From Dethiosulfatibacter aminovorans DSM 17477 (GTDB lineage Bacteria > Bacillota > Clostridia > Tissierellales > Dethiosulfatibacteraceae), in NCBI RefSeq assembly GCF_900142005.1, contig NZ_FQZL01000004.1, positions 124,001 through 188,000 on the forward strand: a stretch of 64,000 bases of DNA. The letters are read 5' to 3'. The notes below the pieces were generated by a model. That model saw only the letters and a program-made list of their open reading frames with translations. It searched no databases and was not told the DNA's origin. Each line of letters begins with the position of its first letter. The first letter of the stretch is position 1. Shown here piece by piece: positions 8,831 through 16,631 of the stretch. Position numbers and translations under genes: made by a program.

Positions 8831-8860
8831 CCTTTTCAGCCTCTCGTGCCAAATTAAAGG
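8831..8860 (-). promoter_or_regulatory. PyrR-type binding loop (anti-antiterminator)
   Basis: The minus strand reads CCTTT, then GGCACGAGAGGCTG, then AAAAGG, so the ends pair and expose CACGAGAGGCUG, close to the PyrR target consensus (GAGAGGCU core). It lies between the promoter and the attenuator, as in Bacillus pyr leaders. pyrR itself is not in this window. Confidence 0.8.
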
Positions 8861-8873
8861 TTCAATTTCATAT

Positions 8874-8902
8874 AAAATACTATAGTTTCAGACAAATGTC
8901 AA
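8874..8902 (-). promoter_or_regulatory. Sigma-A promoter of the pyr operon
   Basis: -35 TTGACA (8902-8897), a 17-nt spacer and -10 TATTTT (8879-8874) on the minus strand; predicted start near 8867, just before the PyrR loop. Confidence 0.75.
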
Positions 8903-8985
8903 TAGATTAACTGGAAAAAATGATTATAAACATGCATATTTTTTTGATATGTATATTTATGCGCAATCCAGTTATTTTATCGGAC

Positions 8986-9696
8986 CTAAACAAGCTTGTT
9001 GTATGCCATCTTTTCCCTTGTTCTAGGCATTGCCTTCTCGCTTATATTTTCAAGGGCCTCCACTATTGACTCAAGCTGGTCTCCCGGGAATCCTGCATAG
9101 AGATGGTCGTCGGGCACGCTCGTTGCATTCCTGCAGCCGTAGCATCCCACACTTACATTCATCTCCTGTGTCTTGTGGGGTATAACAGTCATGTCCACGC
9201 AAGTTCCGTTGGATATGCTGGTACTGAAGTTAAGCCTTCCTCCTTCCTCATGGATGGAAGCGAGACTCAGCCACATGATCTGCTCCGGCAGTGTCTCAAG
9301 TACCACTACATCGGGATCAAAGTCCATATTGTCAAGGGATGCCAGTGCTATTCCCTTGTAGCTGTCCTGTTCGAACCTTGGCATTTCCTCCATGGTCTTC
9401 TGTGCACCTTCCTTCTTGAAGGAACCCAATATTGAAAGAAACTCGCCGTTCATGAGCTTTTCGGGAACAGGTCTGAAACCAAGGGCCGAAGCGCCGTTTG
9501 CACATGAAATATTGTCAGCCTTTGCAAGCATCTTCTTTCCTTCCCTTGCCCTCATGATGAACTGGCAAAAGGTATACTTGCTTTCCGCATCATAATCCTC
9601 CGGGAAATCTTCATCCTTCAAAAGCTTTATTCCCACTGCAGGCTGTTCCATTTTCAATATATCGCTGAGTTTTTTCGATAAATCCTTGTAATCCAT
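8986..9696 (-). CDS. DUF169 family protein
   Basis: A 236-residue member of the DUF169 family, whose biochemical role is not established. Visible family features are the N-terminal block AVGIKLLKDEDFPED, several conserved Cys residues (FCQFIMRARE, ISCANGASALGF, VGCYGCRNATSVPDD) and a C-terminal AGFPGDQLE. The clustered Cys residues could bind a metal or corrinoid, but that is inference. GAGAGGA precedes the ATG. It sits after the terminator of the 4-hydroxybutyrate operon and before the pyr promoter, so it is probably a single-gene unit. A palindrome CCCG-N7-CGGG (9742-9756) lies in its upstream region. Confidence 0.85.
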   Translation of the reverse strand: MDYKDLSKKLSDILKMEQPAVGIKLLKDEDFPEDYDAESKYTFCQFIMRAREGKKMLAKADNISCANGASALGFRPVPEKLMNGEFLSILGSFKKEGAQKTMEEMPRFEQDSYKGIALASLDNMDFDPDVVVLETLPEQIMWLSLASIHEEGGRLNFSTSISNGTCVDMTVIPHKTQEMNVSVGCYGCRNATSVPDDHLYAGFPGDQLESIVEALENISEKAMPRTREKMAYNKLV

Positions 9697-9843
9697 AAAT
9701 TCTTCCTCTCTTTATTGTTGATACTGCATATATATGATCCCGTTCAAATCGGGTATATTCCTGAAATATCCAACTAAAATTATATTTCAAAATCATACAA
9801 AAGTAAAGTGGTTCTTCAACTTTCGAAACCTTTGTAAAATGAA

Positions 9844-9874
9844 CAAAAACCCGCTTCTGGACTGCGGGTTTTTG
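9844..9874. terminator. Terminator after the 4-hydroxybutyrate operon
   Basis: CAAAAACCCGC pairs with GCGGGTTTTTG around a 9-nt loop. The minus-strand product ends in T5, 36 nt after the stop of the Cys-rich gene. The arms are symmetric, so it can act on both strands. Confidence 0.85.
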
Positions 9875-9909
9875 TCATTGATATTGTATAACTTGTTAGG
9901 AGTTATTAG

Positions 9910-10191
9910 CTATGATTTTGTTATTCGGTTAATTGTATCACACACTTGTCTATATTCTGTAATTACAATCTTTTCATTTTGAAAGCTCAGCCCTGAGCAA
10001 TCCGCACAGGCATTGGTGCAACCTGCAAGTACTATCAAATAGTCATAGGTTCCATTTTCATCGGCTATGGCTATTTCATGGATGCCATCGGCCCTGTCCA
10101 GTATTTCTTCATATACTGCCTTTCTGTCATACCTTGGATTACAACCTCCGCAGTATTTAAAACCTATCTTCAAACTGTTTCTGCAACTCAT
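9910..10191 (-). CDS. Small cysteine-rich protein of unknown function
   Basis: A 93-residue protein, family not recognised. It carries two Cys clusters, KYCGGCNPRYDR (about residue 13) and GCTNACADCSG (about residue 58), plus a late single Cys, an arrangement suited to metal or iron-sulfur binding. It overlaps the end of the CoA-transferase gene by 35 nt, has no clear ribosome site for the ATG at 10191, and a TTG at 10173 (giving MKIGFKYCGGC) is an alternative start; either way translation is probably coupled. It is the last gene of the 4-hydroxybutyrate operon, together with a NifU-like protein, so a role in building or protecting the dehydratase cluster is possible but unproven. Confidence 0.75.
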   Translation of the reverse strand: MSCRNSLKIGFKYCGGCNPRYDRKAVYEEILDRADGIHEIAIADENGTYDYLIVLAGCTNACADCSGLSFQNEKIVITEYRQVCDTINRITKS

Positions 10192-11446
10192 CCCTGAAGT
10201 CCGGATGAGCTATATCGATCAATGATTTCGCTCTGTCTTTCAGTGTCTTCCCCTTCAAATCGGCTATGCCATATTCCGTAACCACATAATTCACATCATT
10301 TCTTGAAGTTGTTACAGCACTTCCCTCTGTAATGAAAGGAACTATTCTTGAAACCTTGCCTCTTGAAGCAGTTGAAGGCATTGCTATAATGGATTTCCCT
10401 CCATTTGCCATGGATGCTCCCCTTACATAGTCAACCTGTCCGCCAACACCGCTGAACTGCTTGAGACCAATGCTTTCCGACACCACCTGCCCCATAAGAT
10501 CCACCTGGATGCATGAATTGATTGATATCATGTTGTCGTTTTGCATGATGACTTTTGGATCATTGACATAGTCCACAGGATAAAATTCAACATCTTCATT
10601 GTTGTCCACAAAATCATAAAGCTTTTTGGTACCCATCAAAAATGTCACAACCATCTTGTCCTTATGTAGTGTTTTCTGCTTGTTGTTTATAACTCCTGCT
10701 TCCACAAGGTCAACAACTCCGTCGGAAAACATCTCCGTATGTATTCCAAGATCCTTCTTGTCCTTTAAAAACATCAGGACGGCATCAGGTATAGCGCCTA
10801 TTCCCAGCTGAAGTGTGTCTCCGTCCTCTATAAGTTTGGCGCAATTCTCACCGATTGACTTTTCAATTTCACCGATTTTAGGCGGCTGCAATTCAACAAG
10901 ATCGTATGAAGTTTCAACTATAAGGTCTATGTCTGACACGTGAATAAAGGAGTCTCCAAGGGTCCTCGGCATCTTGTCGTTTACTTCAGCTATGACAATC
11001 CTCGCAGCCTCTGCTGCAGGCTTTGTGTAGTCTACGGAGACTCCATAACTGCAATATCCTTTTTCGTCAGGTCTGCTCAAATGCACCAGAGCAACGTCCA
11101 CATCCATGTAGCCTTCTTTGAAAAGCTTGGGCACTTCCGAAAAGAAACATGGTGTATAATCCGCACGACCCATATTTACCGCTTCACGTGTGCTCCCGCC
11201 AACGAAAAGCGCATTGTGTCTGAAATGACCATCCATCTCCGGCTGCGTATATTCTCCTTTACCCATGGCAACCATGTGTACTATTTCAACATTCTCGTAA
11301 TTCTTTTTGTTATTAACCATTGCCTCTACCAGTTTAAATGGTTCTGCAACTGCATGACCCAAAACCACTCTGCTGTTTGAGGGAATATATTTAACCGCCT
11401 CGTCGGCAGTAACCAGTTTCGACTTGTAGTTCTCTTCCCAATTCAT
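10157..11446 (-). CDS. abfT: 4-hydroxybutyrate CoA-transferase
   Basis: Acetyl-CoA hydrolase/transferase family enzyme that activates 4-hydroxybutyrate to its CoA ester with acetyl-CoA as donor. The 429-residue protein has the family's N-terminal block GHAVAEPFKLVEAM, the segment GIHTEMFSDGVVDL containing the glutamate expected to form the thioester intermediate (about residue 238), and the glycine-rich GVGGQVDYVRGA (about residue 339). It is in the same operon as the 4-hydroxybutyryl-CoA dehydratase, which is the main reason for the substrate call; 4-hydroxybutyrate and butyrate-type transferases are hard to separate by motif alone. GAGGTGA precedes the ATG. Confidence 0.88.
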   Translation of the reverse strand: MNWEENYKSKLVTADEAVKYIPSNSRVVLGHAVAEPFKLVEAMVNNKKNYENVEIVHMVAMGKGEYTQPEMDGHFRHNALFVGGSTREAVNMGRADYTPCFFSEVPKLFKEGYMDVDVALVHLSRPDEKGYCSYGVSVDYTKPAAEAARIVIAEVNDKMPRTLGDSFIHVSDIDLIVETSYDLVELQPPKIGEIEKSIGENCAKLIEDGDTLQLGIGAIPDAVLMFLKDKKDLGIHTEMFSDGVVDLVEAGVINNKQKTLHKDKMVVTFLMGTKKLYDFVDNNEDVEFYPVDYVNDPKVIMQNDNMISINSCIQVDLMGQVVSESIGLKQFSGVGGQVDYVRGASMANGGKSIIAMPSTASRGKVSRIVPFITEGSAVTTSRNDVNYVVTEYGIADLKGKTLKDRAKSLIDIAHPDFRDELQKQFEDRF

Positions 11447-11450
11447 TCTG

Positions 11451-11744
11451 TCACCTCTTTAATTCCTTTTTTCCGTTCAATATATTTCTTGCCAGATCCA
11501 GTAGATCGTCACTTATGACGGTGGTCATAACAACTTCCTTTATCTCAGGGACTTCCTTTTGTATCTCGACAAGTACGATCTCCTGAAGAGTGTCACTTGC
11601 CGAGGCGCACCCGCTGCACGCCCCAAGCATTTGAACCTCTACAACATTATTATCAACATTCAGGAGCCTTATGTCCCCATTATGATTGGCCAAGATCGGT
11701 TTAACACTGTCATTAAGTATTTTAGCCACTTTTTCCTTCATTTC
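11451..11744 (-). CDS. NifU C-terminal-domain iron-sulfur protein
   Basis: A single-domain NifU-like (Nfu) protein of about 97 residues from the ATG at 11744, which has AGGGTG 5 nt upstream; an alternative ATG at 11780 would overlap the permease. It contains the Cys-x-x-Cys of the Nfu domain in GACSGCASASDTLQ. Such proteins transfer preassembled [4Fe-4S] clusters. Sitting between the permease and the CoA-transferase in an operon headed by a [4Fe-4S] dehydratase, it is a plausible dedicated cluster carrier for AbfD. Confidence 0.88.
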   Translation of the reverse strand, partial: EMKEKVAKILNDSVKPILANHNGDIRLLNVDNNVVEVQMLGACSGCASASDTLQEIVLVEIQKEVPEIKEVVMTTVISDDLLDLARNILNGKKELKR

Positions 11745-11766
11745 ATCACCCTGTTTTTCCAGAATC

Positions 11767-13176
11767 CTAGCAAGACCCATGTGCCTGCTTCATTTCTTCT
11801 GCCGCTTTCAGTGGTACAGTTTCTTCTTCTGGAAAAAGATAAGTGTCATAAGCAGGCTTGTGGAACATGTTGACTATTATGCAAAGTACTATACCTGCAG
11901 CAAGACCCCATGCAGCACCTCTTGTTGCAAGAACGGCACCCATAACACCTGCTATTCCAAGATCGTTGAATGTTTTGGATTTCATAACTCCTACCCTTAC
12001 TGATACATAACCCTGGATCAGCATTGTGGATGCCAGTGCAATACCGAGAATAGGCTTGCAAAGTGTTACTATTGGAAGAAGAAGATATCCTGTCAAGGTA
12101 CCGAATCTGAATGATCCTGCACCACCGTTTATGGAATCCATGGCATCTCTTCCCTGCTTATATCTTTCGCATACCACAACCTGCATTGCTGCCCAAAGAG
12201 GTCCGCACATTGTCAAATCCGGTCCTATGATTGACATGACAAGGTTCCTGAGTCCGAATATCAGATGCGACCTGTTTGGATTGTAGTCGATTTTTTCATC
12301 AGGCCTGAATTCAGCTACATCGTCAAGTAACGCCCTGGACTGAATCATGTCTCCGAAAAGAACTATATAACAAGATAATACCATTGGTATGCTTTTTACA
12401 AACATGCTTACAGGCGGAATTCCAACTCCCAGCATTGTCCAGTCATGCCACAATACAGACAATGCAGGCTTTGTAATACCCCACTCTATCTGAGGCCATG
12501 CAGTTTCACCAATTAGAGGTCCGACTATTATTGCAAGTACAACTACTGGAAGTATCCCCAGGTTTCCGATCGTTTTCAACACTTTGTTGTTGTCCCTGAT
12601 GCTTTTGAAATGTGTTGAGAACAAGAGATAGAAACCAAGACCTACACAGATTATAATTGATATAGGGAACTGGTCAAACCTTGCACCTTCATTAAAAATT
12701 ATCATTACTGCTGCAAATCCTGCACCAAGAATTATTCCTGACTGCATTGCGTTAGGTACAATATTTACAATTTTCTTTCCCAAACCTGTAATTCCCAGGA
12801 AAATAGCTAGTATACCAAGACTCATCTCAAATGCAATCAAAGCCTGCATTCTTTCGGGACCCATCTCAAATTGGGCTACATGTAATATAAGCAACGGTAT
12901 TGCCGGAGTAATCCAGCCTGGAACAACAGGATCACCAAGTAAAACATGTGCACAGTAAAACATACCATTCAAGAGAACGATTGCCATTGCAACCTCAAAA
13001 GGCATTCCCAGGTATTCCTGGAGCATTGGTATTGCACCAAGGCATACGGCACACATCAACAGCCCCTGGATATAGTCAGCCCACTCGAATCTGTAGTGTA
13101 CAAAAGGTATTCTTATTTTAAATGGTCCGGCGGGAATGTAAGGACATTCCGCACCGTATTCTCTTTTTATCGCCAT
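11767..13176 (-). CDS. Polytopic permease of the 4-hydroxybutyrate operon
   Basis: A 469-residue membrane protein with roughly 12 hydrophobic segments and a charged C-terminus. The organisation (PGWITPAIPLL early, then FGDMIQSRALLDD and GPDLTMCGPLWAAMQ in the middle) suggests an NCS2/SulP-like fold, but I do not recognise a specific subfamily. It lies 2 nt after abfD with a GGAGG site, so it is co-expressed with the dehydratase. Import of 4-hydroxybutyrate, 4-aminobutyrate or a related acid is the likely role, by context only. Confidence 0.8.
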   Translation of the reverse strand: MAIKREYGAECPYIPAGPFKIRIPFVHYRFEWADYIQGLLMCAVCLGAIPMLQEYLGMPFEVAMAIVLLNGMFYCAHVLLGDPVVPGWITPAIPLLILHVAQFEMGPERMQALIAFEMSLGILAIFLGITGLGKKIVNIVPNAMQSGIILGAGFAAVMIIFNEGARFDQFPISIIICVGLGFYLLFSTHFKSIRDNNKVLKTIGNLGILPVVVLAIIVGPLIGETAWPQIEWGITKPALSVLWHDWTMLGVGIPPVSMFVKSIPMVLSCYIVLFGDMIQSRALLDDVAEFRPDEKIDYNPNRSHLIFGLRNLVMSIIGPDLTMCGPLWAAMQVVVCERYKQGRDAMDSINGGAGSFRFGTLTGYLLLPIVTLCKPILGIALASTMLIQGYVSVRVGVMKSKTFNDLGIAGVMGAVLATRGAAWGLAAGIVLCIIVNMFHKPAYDTYLFPEEETVPLKAAEEMKQAHGSC

Positions 13177-13178
13177 TA

Positions 13179-14660
13179 TTAAACCTCCAACAATTCTTTT
13201 TGTGCAATCTTGTTTATTCCACAGATTGCCTTGGCAAGCTCCTTCTTGTGCTCAGTATTGCTTTGTCTTGATATCATTATACGCTGTGCCTGAGGTGAAC
13301 CTGCACCGTGCATTGACTCGGTCCTGTAACCTACAGCTGCTGTTCCAAGAGTCATGTTTTCAATGAGTCTCAATACACGCATTCTGTTTTCAGTTGGCAC
13401 TCCGTCAACTCCTGAGAAATACTTCTCGCAGATAGGTCCAAGTTCAGGACTCTTGAAATCCTTCTCTGAAGGCATTGTAACCATCAATCCTCCAGCTATG
13501 TCTTCGGCAAGTCTTGTAATCTCGTAAGGGAACCTTGTGACATTCTGCTTGCAGACATTTGCCAGCAGCAGGTCAATCTGGTAGTTTCCGGCTGCAGTAG
13601 GATATCCCTCAGCTGAACATGCAATACCGCAGCAATAAAGGGTTTCATTAAGATGTGTCATTTCAATTAGCTTGTCCTTAATGTGTGATGCCTTTTGTGC
13701 GCCATTGTATTCCGCTGCCAATGCTGCTGCACCGATAAGAACATCACCCACACCAACCTTGCAACCGCCGTAGCTCTGTCTATGATATCCTGCAAAACGT
13801 TCAACAAGCATTCCTGCAAATTCAATTTCACCCTTCAGGAATATTCTTTCATTTGGAATGAATACATCGTCAAATACAACAAGTGCTTCCTGTCCGCCAA
13901 AATTCTTGTTCCCAAGGTCTACATCAACATTTTCCTCCATCTTTCTAGTATCGCAGCTTTGTCTTCCATATATCATGAAAATGCCTTCTGCATCCGTATT
14001 GATTGCAAATGATACTGCATATGCCTCGTCGCCTTCACGCATTGCTATTGTAGGCATTATTAGATGCTCGTGTGAATTGATTGAACCTGTCTGATGGGCT
14101 TTGGCTCCCCTTACAACTATTCCGTCTTCCCTTTCTTCAACTATGTGAAGGAAAAGGTCCGGATCCTCTTGTTTGCTTGGTGCAAGTCCCCTGTTTCCCT
14201 TTGGATCCGTCATGGCTCCGTCAACTACTAAATCGTTTTCTTGAACATATTTTAGATAGTTAGCAAAGTTTTCATGATAGTTTGTATTGTATTTCTGGTC
14301 AATCTCATAAGTTGTGCTGTATACTGCATTGAATGAATCCATACCAACGCATCTCTGGAAACATGTAGCTGTCTTCTGGCCTAGAAGTCTAAGCATCTTG
14401 ACTTTCTTTCTCAGGTCATCTGTATTTTGATGCAGGTGAGTGAATCTGTTTACCTTTTCTCCTGTAAGGTTTGATGTTGCAGTCATCAAGTCTTCATACT
14501 CCGCTTCGTGAGCGAGTTGGTAAGTCATAGCAACTGAATTGATTGACGGTCTGATTATTGGATGATCCACAAAGTTCTCAACCCTCTCTCCAAACATGTA
14601 TACCTTGATGTCTAGTTTCCTCAAACTTTCAATGTACTCTTTTCCTGTCATTAATGCCAT
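13179..14660 (-). CDS. abfD: 4-hydroxybutyryl-CoA dehydratase / vinylacetyl-CoA isomerase
   Basis: FAD and [4Fe-4S] radical enzyme converting 4-hydroxybutyryl-CoA to crotonyl-CoA, used in 4-aminobutyrate and succinate fermentation. The 493-residue length matches the clostridial enzyme. The four expected cluster ligands are all present with correct spacing: C100 and C104 (CFQRC), H293 and C300 (HRQSYGGC), each shifted by one from the numbering of the Clostridium aminobutyricum protein. AGGAG precedes the ATG. It is the first gene after a sigma-54 promoter and is followed without a gap by the permease, NifU-like and CoA-transferase genes. No 4-hydroxybutyrate dehydrogenase or aminotransferase is nearby. 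Confidence 0.96.
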   Translation of the reverse strand: MALMTGKEYIESLRKLDIKVYMFGERVENFVDHPIIRPSINSVAMTYQLAHEAEYEDLMTATSNLTGEKVNRFTHLHQNTDDLRKKVKMLRLLGQKTATCFQRCVGMDSFNAVYSTTYEIDQKYNTNYHENFANYLKYVQENDLVVDGAMTDPKGNRGLAPSKQEDPDLFLHIVEEREDGIVVRGAKAHQTGSINSHEHLIMPTIAMREGDEAYAVSFAINTDAEGIFMIYGRQSCDTRKMEENVDVDLGNKNFGGQEALVVFDDVFIPNERIFLKGEIEFAGMLVERFAGYHRQSYGGCKVGVGDVLIGAAALAAEYNGAQKASHIKDKLIEMTHLNETLYCCGIACSAEGYPTAAGNYQIDLLLANVCKQNVTRFPYEITRLAEDIAGGLMVTMPSEKDFKSPELGPICEKYFSGVDGVPTENRMRVLRLIENMTLGTAAVGYRTESMHGAGSPQAQRIMISRQSNTEHKKELAKAICGINKIAQKELLEV

Positions 14661-14729
14661 ATTGTTTCTCCTTTCGAATGGTTAACCAATTAATTATTTT
14701 TTGCTGCTTCCTTGTATGCCACTATATAG

Positions 14730-14745
14730 TGCAAGTACCGTGCCA
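14730..14745 (-). promoter_or_regulatory. Sigma-54 promoter of the abf operon
   Basis: The minus strand reads TGGCACGGTACTTGCA, an exact fit to the -24/-12 consensus TGGCAC-N5-TTGCW. Transcription should start near 14719, about 60 nt before abfD. The gene for a sigma-54 activator lies immediately upstream. Confidence 0.93.
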
Positions 14746-14852
14746 ATTTCGAAAAACAATTTACCAATCACTCAATTGTGTTGAAAATACTGACTTTCAA
14801 AGGACAACCCAATAATATTAAGAATATGAAGATATATAACAGAAAAGGATTG

Positions 14853-14868
14853 TTGCGTTATTGCAACG
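14853..14868. promoter_or_regulatory. Upstream activator site 1 for the sigma-54 regulator
   Basis: Palindrome GTTGC-N6-GCAAC centred about 117 bp upstream of the -24 element. It is embedded in a larger inverted repeat (14839-14849 with 14877-14887) that could also form a hairpin after the regulator gene. Same motif and spacing as the site at 14958. Confidence 0.65.
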
Positions 14869-14957
14869 CATCAACCCTTTTCTGTTACAGTAAAAATATC
14901 TTATTTTTGAGCTATCCAGCTGTTGTTCAGCAATAATGGACACAACGTTTTCCTGTT

Positions 14958-14973
14958 GTTGCATCATCGCAAC
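14958..14973. promoter_or_regulatory. Upstream activator site 2 for the sigma-54 regulator
   Basis: Second GTTGC-N6-GCAAC palindrome, about 222 bp upstream of the -24 element and 105 bp from site 1 (ten helical turns), just after the regulator stop codon. A further GTTGC half-site follows at 14976. Confidence 0.65.
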
Positions 14974-14992
14974 ACGTTGCATAAATACAACA

Positions 14993-16426
14993 TCATTGAT
15001 TTGCATACTTCTTCCTTTTCCTTACAAGGGTTGATGCATCTATTCCCAGAGACTTTGCTGCATCCCTTACATTGCCATATTTATTGAAAGATTTTTCTAT
15101 CATCTCCATCTCAAGTACGGCTACGGCCTTCTTCATGTTGCTTATTTCACCAGTTTTCTCAATGAGGTTGTCCCTTCCCCTAATTTCAAATGGTACAGCC
15201 TCTTTTAATATTTTTCTTCCCTCAGTAAGTACATAACATCTTTCTACAATATTCTTCAATTGCCTTATGTTTCCAGGCCATTCATAATTGTAGAATAAAT
15301 CTAAAACTTCAGGGGAAAATGATTTTGACTCCTCATATTCTTCATTGTATTTCGTCAAAAAATCAAGAGCCATGGGAATGATATCATCCTTTCTTTCCCT
15401 TAGAGGCAGGAGCTTTAAGGGCACAATGTTAAGCCTGTAGTAGAGGTCCTCTCTGAATTTTCCTTCCCGTATCATTTGACGCAGGTTCCTGTTTGTTGCA
15501 GCTATGATTCTGACATCCACCTTCTTGTCCTTGACGGACCCCAACTTTCTTACTTCCCCCTCCTGAAGTACTCTCAGAAGTTTCACCTGAGCCGAAAGGG
15601 GCAACTCGCCGATTTCATCAAGGAAGAGTGTTCCCTTGTCAGCCGCCTCTATTATTCCCGTCTTGCCAGAGTTGACCGCTCCGGTAAACGAACCTTTCTC
15701 ATATCCAAAGAGTTCCGATTCAATAAGGTTTTCAGGTATTGCTCCGCAGTTGACCTTGATAAAAGCTTCATCCTTCCTTTTTGAATGATTATGTATATAT
15801 CTGGCCATTACTTCCTTTCCTGTTCCTGTCTCTCCAGTTATTATAACTGTAGTACACTTTCTTGATACCCGGTTTGCCATATCAATCATTTTAAAGGACT
15901 TTGGATCCTGAACTATTATGGAATCATCCTGAAGCATCTGATACTGCATCTGCTTCATAATCACCTTGCTTTTTGCAACTTCCTGCTTGAGATGATCAAG
16001 CTCGGTGATGTCCCTGACATTTGTAACAACCATGTCAATTTCCCCATTCTTGTTCCATATGGGATTTGCAGTCACCAGCAACTTCTTCTTGTTCTTTATT
16101 GTCTGCTCCAATGTAACAGTCTTCCTAGTGTTAAGAACTATCATAGTTGCCGATTTGGATATGGTACCTTCCTTCTCCAGATCAACCATCATACGCCCGA
16201 TGAGCTTGTCTCTGTTGATTCCCGTAAGCTTTTCATAAGCCTTATTGACCTGGAGAGTCTTACCCTCGCCATCGGTTATGTATATGCCGTCGTAGCTTGA
16301 TTCTATTATGCTGTTCAACCTTTCGAACATTTTTGTCAGTTTCGCAGTTACCTCTTTTACCCTGTTTTCACAGCATTCCCTGCTGTTGCAGTTTTCTTCG
16401 CAACGTTGTAAATTGTATGAATCCAT
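14993..16426 (-). CDS. Sigma-54-dependent activator with PAS sensor (PAS-AAA+-Fis HTH)
   Basis: Enhancer-binding protein of 477 residues. The N-terminus carries a Cys-rich segment ([14 protein letters not shown], about residues 9-22), then a PAS domain ([19 protein letters not shown], about residues 38-56), a linker, the AAA+ domain with Walker A GETGTGKE (about 199), [15 protein letters not shown] containing a GSFTGA form of the sigma-54 contact loop, Walker [12 protein letters not shown], and a C-terminal Fis-type helix-turn-helix ([18 protein letters not shown]). The Cys-rich start might sense redox or metal, which is inference. The sigma-54 promoter and two palindromes lie directly downstream, so the abf operon is its likely target. 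GAGGTGA precedes the ATG. Confidence 0.94.
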   Translation of the reverse strand: MDSYNLQRCEENCNSRECCENRVKEVTAKLTKMFERLNSIIESSYDGIYITDGEGKTLQVNKAYEKLTGINRDKLIGRMMVDLEKEGTISKSATMIVLNTRKTVTLEQTIKNKKKLLVTANPIWNKNGEIDMVVTNVRDITELDHLKQEVAKSKVIMKQMQYQMLQDDSIIVQDPKSFKMIDMANRVSRKCTTVIITGETGTGKEVMARYIHNHSKRKDEAFIKVNCGAIPENLIESELFGYEKGSFTGAVNSGKTGIIEAADKGTLFLDEIGELPLSAQVKLLRVLQEGEVRKLGSVKDKKVDVRIIAATNRNLRQMIREGKFREDLYYRLNIVPLKLLPLRERKDDIIPMALDFLTKYNEEYEESKSFSPEVLDLFYNYEWPGNIRQLKNIVERCYVLTEGRKILKEAVPFEIRGRDNLIEKTGEISNMKKAVAVLEMEMIEKSFNKYGNVRDAAKSLGIDASTLVRKRKKYANQ

Positions 16427-16568
16427 ATCTCACCTCAAGCCGGTTTATGGAAATGCTCATTTATACAAGCAAAAATCCGAATTTTCTATATATTATCATT
16501 ATTATGAGTATTTATCAAATTATCCTGTTATTCATGTTACTTTTTCTTAACAGAATATCATGATATAC

Positions 16569-16587
16569 ACCACATGAATATTGTGGT
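16569..16587. promoter_or_regulatory. Palindrome at the MATE gene promoter
   Basis: ACCACA-N7-TGTGGT, a perfect 6-bp arm palindrome that runs into a -10-like TAGAAT (16587-16592), 45 bp before the MATE start. Likely operator for an unidentified repressor or activator. Confidence 0.45.
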
Positions 16588-16631
16588 AGAATAGCACAAG
16601 AAAGCACAAGACTTTCGGCACAGGAGGCAAC

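Noticed and set aside
14818..15006. 62-codon minus-strand frame between the sigma-54 regulator and abfD
   Set aside because: It overlaps the regulator's end and consists of the activator palindromes; no ribosome site or family.
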